In this document: positions 57,594 through 64,000 of the stretch, one piece after another
How positions within the stretch are numbered: position 1 is the first letter of the stretch
Layout: each line of letters opens with the position of its first letter
NCBI GenBank assembly: GCA_022605405.1
Contig: JABYQQ010000003.1
Coordinates: 62,001-126,000, forward strand
DNA: 64,000 nt
Reading direction: 5' to 3'
From: Earliella scabrosa
Taxonomy: Eukaryota; Basidiomycota; Agaricomycetes; Polyporales; Polyporaceae
Translations under genes and position numbers: made by a program
Notes under the pieces: model-generated
Databases searched by the model: none
What the model saw: only the letters and a program-made list of their open reading frames with translations
What the model was told of the DNA's origin: nothing

Positions 57594-59222
57594 ATGCCGC
57601 TGCAGTATGCCTGTGCCAGTCGTTGGCTGCACAGAATGTGCGTGCGATCTTGTTGTCGTGAGTCTCCGTCAATGTGTACGGTGTCAATTACATCCTGACG
57701 ATTCATCGAGGTCCAAGGCTACGTACCTACTCCTCTGCAGCTGAGCGTGTCTCAACTGCAACCAGTCTGCCTAAGCCAAGGCTTGACTATCGTGACATCT
57801 CTGAGAATGTCGTTTTCAAGTCACACAATGCCTTCAATCGGAAAGCTCCCCTCCCCGTAGGAGCCGTCCAGACGATAGCGCGACTATACGAGGAGCAAAA
57901 GGAGCTATTGCAGGGTTTGAACGCGAAGAGGCACGCACGGTCCCAAGTTGGTGAGCGAATACGCACTCTCGCGAAGGATCCAGAGAGAAAGCAGGCAGCA
58001 CTGGACCAGGCCAAGGCTCTGAAAGCGGAGATCGCGGAGCTGGAGACCCGTGCTACCGAGCTAGAAGAACAACTACATACTCTCGCTCTCGCTATTCCCA
58101 ATGACACCCACCCCGACGTCCCTATAGGTCCGGAGTCTGTCGCCGTGACAATATCCTCCCATGGCCCTCCACCAATCCCTGCATCCCCCGCACGCGACCA
58201 TGTCTCAATATGCCGTGCACTCGACATCTTGGACCTCGAGTCTGGCGCGACCACGACCGGCTCATCCTGGTACTACCTCAAGAATGAGGGCGCGCTTTTG
58301 GAGCTTGCTCTCGTCAACTATTCACTCAACATCGCCATGAAGCACGGATACACACCTGTCACCACTCCAGACGTCGTCCGATCGGATATCGCGCGTCGGT
58401 GCGGCTTCCAGCCCCGCGACCCTGTCGACGGGGCGGCCTCACAGATGTATCACCTGGCCCACACCGCCGACCCAGCAGCGTTCCCAGATCATAATCACCC
58501 CGAGCTTGTTCTCGCTGGAACGGCCGAGATTCCGCTCGCGGGGATGTTCGCGAACCGAATACTGTCGGCCAGCGAGCTACCGCGTAAAGTGGTCGGACTA
58601 GGTCACGCGTTCCGTGCGGAGGCGGGAGCCCGTGGCGCGGACACAAGAGGGCTATACCGTGTACACCAGTTCACAAAACTTGAACTATTCGTCGTCTCTG
58701 ACCAGGAGTCGAGCGATACCATGATGGAGGAGATGCGGAAACTGCAAGCGGAGATCTTCGAGGGTCTAGGGCTCTCGTTCAGGTGCGTCTACTAGACTCT
58801 CCGTACCCATCCCAATCCTCACACGTTGTTCTAGGGTGCTCGAGATGCCAACAGAGGAACTCGGGGCGAGTGCGTACCGCAAATACGATGCGGAGGCCTG
58901 GATGCCCGGCCGCGGTAGCTGGGGCGAGATCTCGTCGACGTCGAATTGCACGGATTTCCAAGCGCGTCGGCTACACATCCGTTACCGTCGACCAACCTCC
59001 GCATCATCGGACAGCAAAGCTTCCTCCGCAGAGCAGCCAGCTGTACCATTTGCCCACACGTTGAATGGGACGGCGGCGGCGGTCCCACGACTGATCGTCG
59101 CTCTGGTCGAGAACGGCGCGGTGTTTGACGAGTCGGGAGCGGTTGTCCGCCTTCGCCTTCCGCTAGCTTTGCAGCCCTTCTGGGTTGGGGGCAATCCTCG
59201 AGGTCTCATTCAATGGATATAA
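57594..59222 (+). CDS. Mitochondrial seryl-tRNA synthetase
   Basis: Class II SerRS charges tRNA-Ser with serine. Three exons (57594-57657, 57711-58782, 58835-59222) sum to 1,524 nt, or 507 residues. The first exon encodes MPLQYACASRWLHRMCVRSC, and the next residues RPRLRTYSSAAER complete an Arg-rich, acid-free mitochondrial presequence. LDYRDISENV begins the mature part. A long coiled-coil arm follows (ERKQAALDQAKALKAEIAEL). Then motif 1 region YSLNIAMKHGYTPVTTPDVV, LVLAGTAEIPLAGMFA, motif 2 VGLGHAFRAEAGARGADTRG and LYRVHQFTKLELFVV, and motif 3 as HTLNGTAAAVPRLIVALVEN. The C-terminus is short (PFWVGGNPRGLIQWI), unlike the extended cytosolic enzyme, supporting the organellar form. Confidence 0.93.
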
Positions 59223-59810
59223 CACCTTTCCATGCACCATCTACGCAGGTATATGTAAATCATGTTAATGCAGTCACTAATCGCGACAATACACAGCTCT
59301 TAAATGTCGGAATGCCTCGCATTGTGCATATTACGGCGTACTTCATGCAACCCTCTCTTGCAAACGTGGCTTTCGTCGACTGCATGTGGTCCACACATGC
59401 AATCTACCGCAGCTCCGCCTTGAAAGACCTGTCTGAAGCGTTGTTTCATTTGCCAGACTCGAGAGATATGCTCTGTTGAGCTAAAGATTATTACTCGGAC
59501 TTAATAGCGCGGGGAAAGCTCGATTTGAGAGATGAGAGATGACCTCGTGTGGTACCTTAGATATCCTGAGCGAACCGCGTGTTGTGGACAAGCCGGAGGG
59601 CGCAGAACAGGGAATGTCATCATGGATCGCGTGGACGAGATAGATGATGTGTAAAATCAGATCCATGGCCACTTTCAGGGACCATAAACACGCTCGAAAC
59701 AGCCGAGACCACAACGGGCGCCCGAGGCCAAAGCGCGAGCCGAGACGTCATAAGTACTTCGTCGCGGGCAGTGTTCCCGCCACAGCCCGTCTCTCCTTCT
59801 CTCGTCCACC
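59223..59810. other. 590 bp intergenic region
   Basis: 3' UTR of the SerRS gene and promoter of the VHS/GAT gene. No coding or RNA gene signal. Confidence 0.4.
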
Positions 59811-61823
59811 ATGTCGCTCTCTTTCGCCAAACAAGCATACTCTGCATTCAACCGCGAGAAGCCGCACGTATGTCCGATCACAGTCTTAACAGCAATCTCC
59901 CGACCATTGTCTCTCTAGTCATCTATCACGGACTTGGTGGAGATCCTCACATCGAGCTCCTACGACGCAGAATCCTATGATGGGTGAGTGGTTTGCATTC
60001 GGACCAGTGATCTTCGAGATCTCAGAAACTGTTCATAGTATCCCGGAGCTGGTGGAGTCCATCAACATTCAGGCCACAGGGTGAGTCATGTTAAGTCGCC
60101 GAAGAGGCTCATCTAACCTCTTGATCAGCCCGGCTGAAGCTTCGCGGGCGGTTCGCAAGAAGATCAAGCATGGAAATCCGCACCAGCAATATCGCGCTCT
60201 TCACGTAGGTGGTTGTCGCGTGAGTAAAGGCCGTACCAACCATCCTTATCCACCTCCGTAGATCCTGAAAGCCATAGTAGAGAATGGCGGACACAAGTTC
60301 CAAAGTGCGCATGCCCAGCTTCCTCTCCATCCCCGCCGCAGTCTGACGTCTCGTGGATCTTACACAGCTTCCTTCGCTGACCACCAACTGACGGATGCCC
60401 TCAAGAATCTTGCCTCAGACCCATCTACGGACACGAAGGTCAAGAAGAAACTCGCTTCCGTCCTCGCTGGATGGCGCCGTCAGTTCCAGGACGATCCTTC
60501 GATGGCGCTCGTGGCGAAATTATACGAGCAATGCAAACTTGCTCAGAGCGATCGCATGAATGCGGATAGGCGGGCGATTGACAACGTCAATGCGGGGCTG
60601 GGTATGGACATCGAATACCAGGAGCGAAAGAGGAAGGAAGAGGAGGCTAGGAGGCGCAAGGATGAGGAGAAGCGTAAAGCGAAGGACGAGAAAGAGAAGC
60701 GGAAGCGGGAGGAGGAGGAAAGGAAGCGCAAAGCGTCCCAGCCCAAGACCAAGAGGAAGCCGTTCAACTTTGAACAGGTATGTCCTCATCACTTGTACCG
60801 GACCCAATTCGTAACGTGTTCATGGTTGAACATGTTCGTAGGAGAAGCCGCAGATCCTCACGGCTATCGCGAACGCATCTCAGGTCTCCAATAATCTGGT
60901 TAATGCTATGACTGTGAGTCCGCGACCGCGATGGAAATCGCATAATGCTGACCGTCGCCTAGCTCGTGAATCCCGAACGCGAAAGCTTGGAGACGAATGA
61001 GCGAGTCCAGGAGTGTCTGAACAAGGTGAAGCAAGTCCGCAAACAGATTGTTCGATATATTCAGGTAAGCGTTGCCTTTGCGCTCACAAGTCTCGTCCCT
61101 GATACATGGTGTCGCAGCTCGTCGAGAACGAAGATATGATCGGTGTCTTGATAGAAACTAACGACCGTATCATCGCTGCTTTGGAAAGCTATGATATGGT
61201 GAGCAAACATGTTGGACCCAACTTCTCCCAGCCTCACACTGTCAACAGCTTTCGAAGCCCGAGACCTCAGAGCAGCAAGTCAAGGAGATCCAAGAGGGCC
61301 TTGCTGCCGCCAAGCTCTCTACGACTGAGCTTGGAAAGCTCCAAGACAAGCAACGTGCCGCCATCGAGAGATCCATAGGACGTGCTGGCGGGTCCAGTAT
61401 GAACCCCGGGTCCGGAGAGACCAGTCCTACTAGTCCCATACATCCGGACCTGCAGGATCTTCAGTTTGGTCCATTGGGTGCGGCGCAGAGGTGCGTGAAT
61501 GCTGCTTTCCTCCCCATAGTGTTAGCTGACACATACCGCCCGCGTCATGCAGGGGTTTGCCTCCACCCATCCAACCCACCGTGCGTCGCTCTTCGTCGGA
61601 CGAGGACGACAACTGGCGCCGTGGCTCTCTGTCGGACTACAGCGATTATGAGTCCTCAGACGAGGGAACGCACAACCGGGCTGGCCCTTCTTCCGGTGCT
61701 CAGCCTCGACGCAGGGGCTATGTGGATGTTTCCGACAACGAGTCATCCCAAGACGTGCGGCGCGATCCCAAGCAAGGTTTACTGCAATCTGAGGACCCAT
61801 TCGCCGACCCTTTCGCTGATTAG
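59811..61823 (+). CDS. VHS- and GAT-domain protein, Lsb5-like
   Basis: Starts MSLSFAKQAYSAFNREKPH. The VHS domain follows with ITDLVEILTSSSYDAESYDG, AVRKKIKHGNPHQQYRALHI and LKAIVENGGHKFQSSFADHQ. A strongly charged Lys/Glu/Arg helix (residues about 180-250; ERKRKEEEARRRKDEEKRK) separates it from the GAT-like helical bundle (ILTAIANASQVSNNLVNAM, KQVRKQIVRYIQLVENEDMI, GVLIETNDRIIAALESYDM). The disordered C-terminus is acidic and ends DPFADPFAD, an NPF/DPF-type adaptor-binding tail. This order matches yeast Lsb5, which acts with Las17 and Sla1 in actin-linked endocytosis and ubiquitin sorting. About eight exons with GT-AG introns. Some middle splice sites were placed only approximately. Confidence 0.88.
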
Positions 61824-62123
61824 ACAGCGAAGAGCGAGGCGCGGGGCTGTCCTGCTGTAAGAGTTGAAGGTAGTGCCTGGAGTCAAGTGTAATCTCCGTG
61901 ATGTATCACTGTGTTCTCGTTATCGCTGCGTCTACTGTATATCGGCTTACGTGCTGGCCATACGATGTATCCTGAGATCTCATGTTATCTGCTATGTACG
62001 AGTCTGTACAATATATCTGGAAGGAACTAGGAAGTCGTGGTCGACCTTGTCCGACAGATGCGCCCCACAACGTGGTATGCACACATCAGAAGCAATGGAC
62101 CTTGAGTGGCCAAGAGCTCCACA
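61824..62123. other. Convergent intergenic region
   Basis: 300 bp between the 3' ends of the Lsb5-like gene (+) and UTP11 (-). AT-rich patches such as GTACAATATATC near 62006 probably mark 3' ends. Confidence 0.4.
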
Positions 62124-63404
62124 CTACCGCTTCCTCTCGACGCGCCATTTGTACACTCTTGGCTTCCAGGTCTTCTCGTCGACCTTCCTCGGTCTCGAGG
62201 CGTCTTCCTCGTCTTCTTCGTTCCTGTCGTCGTCCATTTTCTCAACGCCACTGAGCTTTTTCGACGCGCCCTTCCCCATGAGCAGCCGCTGCATTTCAAG
62301 TTCGCGCTCCGCGTAACGCAACTGCCGATCCCGGACGAGACGTGCTGATAACTCCTTCAGTAGGCGTGTGCGATGCTCCTACGATTTGATGCGCGCAAAG
62401 GTTCGTGAGCATCGGGTTCAGCACCCCGGGAGAAAAGAACGCCGCCCACCTTCGCCGCCTCCGCAGTCTCATGAGAAGGATCGTCGAGCGCGGCCCCGTC
62501 GTCTCCTGCTGCCTTCGACTTCCGTCGCTTCCGCTTGGCCTCGTCTGGAGTCCTCCAGCCCAAGTCAATGCTGACGTCTTGTGTGACGTCCATAGGCTCT
62601 TCATCGTGTGCTCTGGGCGCATCTCGAACGGACGCAAGGTGCTGACGCGCTGGAACGGAAGAGCACCACAGGCGGCAGAATCAATGTCAATGCTTGCAAA
62701 AAGGGGAGTCGGACCCGGGCGGGATGCGTACCCTCGTCAGGGTCGTTGGCGAATATGATGTGCTTGGGCCGCTTCGTGCTGTGCGATTTCCGCCGGGCCC
62801 TCTTGGACGCGCCCACAGGGGGGACGATCCCAGCCTCGCGGAGAGTTTCGAGTTCTTGCTCGTCGAGGTCGTCCGACCCGGTGCCGTCATCTGACGGATC
62901 TGCCTGGAGGAGGTTCGCCAGTTGACTAAGCTGGCCCTTGAGCTTGTCAATTTTCTGGGGTGGGAGGAGTCGGTTCAGCGCGCATGGCACTTTGGATAGC
63001 TCGCTTCGAACGCACCTTGAGGCCCGCCGCCCGCATCGTCCTCAGGTAGTTCTCATCCTGTGTCTTGAGCACCTTCACAATGTCCACGGGCAACGCCTCG
63101 TTTCCTCTGTCTTGCACATGAACTCCACCCTGTCAGGCGGTGAGTCGAACATGACGCAGTCCGCCGGATTAGGCTGCTTGCGTACCTCCGTCCTCTCCCT
63201 CGTCATCGAGAAGTAGAATTCATCCTTGTTTCTAGTCGCCGCCTTCTCTCTCAGGCGGTTCAGCCTCTCCTGCTTCGAGTGGTAGTCGCGCGCGCGAAGG
63301 ACATAATCTTTGTGTTTCTCAAGGATGCCCAACCTTGTTCGATGTGAGAGTTGGGACCGCTCCTTGTGACTGCGTCTGTGCAGCGAATTGCGTATTGAAG
63401 ACAT
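62124..63404 (-). CDS. utp11: U3 snoRNA-associated protein Utp11
   Basis: Utp11 is a nucleolar component of the small-subunit processome needed for 18S rRNA maturation. Exon 1 begins [20 protein letters not shown] and continues [20 protein letters not shown] and [15 protein letters not shown], the family signature. After an intron: [20 protein letters not shown] and [17 protein letters not shown], then [18 protein letters not shown] basic/acidic middle ([20 protein letters not shown]) and [20 protein letters not shown] follow. The C-terminal exon has [19 protein letters not shown] and ends [13 protein letters not shown], the conserved closing motif. Several short introns; boundaries near 62330-62360 and 62600-62740 are approximate. 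Confidence 0.93.
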
Positions 63405-63725
63405 GACAGCCTAGTAGGTGCTTTCTTCAGTACTTGTTATGTTGGATTGCGAGCCCCAGGAATAGGTAGCGGCAGATGATGAGGGGGGAAGAGGGCGAGT
63501 CGAAAATGTATTCACGGGCGCCACAGCACAGTTCATGATCGGACGCTCTACACGGGCCGATATACCGTGTACATGTGGAATCTATTTGGGAAGTGCAGAC
63601 TACTGAAGTAGTACCTGAAGGCATTACATTATCGTTCGTTTGTTCGCGGAGCAGTCGAGGTGCTAATCGTACATATTAGAAGATTACGAATGGTGAGGGT
63701 CTGTCCGGTGTCTGTCGAGCACAAC
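63405..63725. other. Intergenic region
   Basis: 321 bp between the UTP11 start and the stop of the partial gene at the window edge. No visible feature. Confidence 0.35.
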
Positions 63726-64000
63726 CTATGTCCCAGCCCCATGGTGGTTACCGTCCAGCGGGGGTCCTCCCATCCCTACTCCATGCATCGGGTCCATGGG
63801 CGGAACGGTAGGTGCGGCGATCGTGCCTCCAATGGGACTCTCAAGGTACAGGCGGATGAGCACGCTCTCGAGCGCGGCAACGGAGGGGGCGGGGAAGTCG
63901 AACGTCCGCGCATGGTCGCGGATGCTTTGGAAGAGGACACCCATGCGATCCCAGCGTTCTTGGGACATGTCTACCGTCGTAGGCTGCATCTGGGGGAGGG
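63726..64000 (-). CDS. 3' end of an unidentified gene (partial)
   Basis: A minus-strand frame enters from the right edge and stops at 63726. It encodes MQPTTVDMSQERWDRMGVLF, then QSIRDHARTFDFPAPSVAAL and ESVLIRLYLESPIGG, followed by a Gly/Pro/Met-rich tail. The middle is helical and well ordered, with biased codons like its neighbours, so it is probably a true C-terminus. The sequence CCCTCCCCCAG right before ATG 63989 looks like a splice acceptor, so 63989-63726 may be the last exon. I do not recognise the family. Confidence 0.55.
   Translation of the reverse strand, partial: LPQMQPTTVDMSQERWDRMGVLFQSIRDHARTFDFPAPSVAALESVLIRLYLESPIGGTIAAPTVPPMDPMHGVGMGGPPLDGNHHGAGT

Noticed and set aside
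55562..59222. P450 plus neighbours as a secondary-metabolite cluster
   Set aside because: There is no terpene synthase, PKS, NRPS or tailoring partner; the neighbours are housekeeping genes. The MFS transporter is 50 kb away.
1..64000. CRISPR arrays, rRNA genes, intact transposons, viral or toxin genes
   Set aside because: No regularly spaced repeats, rRNA-like sequence, transposase, reverse transcriptase, terminal repeats, or viral or toxin domains were seen on either strand.

Overview
The window looks like one contiguous piece of a basidiomycete (probably Agaricomycete) nuclear chromosome. The evidence is dense genes on both strands, many GT-AG introns of about 50-60 nt, GC-rich third codon positions, and clear eukaryotic housekeeping genes (Sla2, Surf1, Bdp1, Dmc1, Rpb6, Rfc4, Cfd1, Utp11). 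I see no CRISPR array, rRNA, convincing tRNA or intact transposon. For many genes I rebuilt the exons by hand. Where I give a protein length, the exon lengths sum to a multiple of three. Family names come from recognised motifs, not from a database search.

Layout. 1-9.3 kb: the 3' part of a Zn2Cys6-type transcription factor (+), an MFS drug:H+ antiporter-like transporter (-), the splicing factor Cwc25 (-), and, divergent from it, a small four-helix voltage-sensor-like membrane protein (+). 9.3-15 kb: a 2.5 kb GC-rich stretch with no supported gene, then a 1,030-residue disordered protein (+). 15.5-25.8 kb: endocytic adaptor Sla2/End4 (-) sharing a promoter with Surf1/Shy1 (+), a doubtful small Ser-rich gene, and a 985-residue coiled-coil membrane protein (+). 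25.8-32.4 kb: an unassigned 506-residue zinc-finger protein (-) head-to-head with TFIIIB subunit Bdp1 (+), then the meiotic recombinase Dmc1 (+), whose 19 exons include a 9-nt exon. 33-38.6 kb: RNase T2, a class I methyltransferase, an Hst3/Hst4-type sirtuin, and convergent Rpb6. 40-50.5 kb: a multi-RRM protein, a family I.5-like lipase, a single-pass membrane protein with a short tandem repeat, and a disordered protein with a C-terminal RRM-like fold (-). 52.4-64 kb: Cfd1 (-), Rfc4 (-), a cytochrome P450 (+), mitochondrial seryl-tRNA synthetase (+), an Lsb5-like VHS/GAT protein (+), Utp11 (-), and the 3' end of an unidentified gene (-).

The genes serve mostly unrelated core functions: transcription, splicing, replication, Fe-S assembly, mitochondrial biogenesis, and endocytosis (Sla2 and an Lsb5-like protein, 40 kb apart). 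I see no secondary-metabolite cluster or defence island. The items most worth a second look are the stand-alone voltage-sensor-like protein, the intracellular family I.5-like lipase, the P450 with a non-canonical I-helix, the unassigned zinc-finger protein, and the splicing oddities in DMC1 and the MFS gene.
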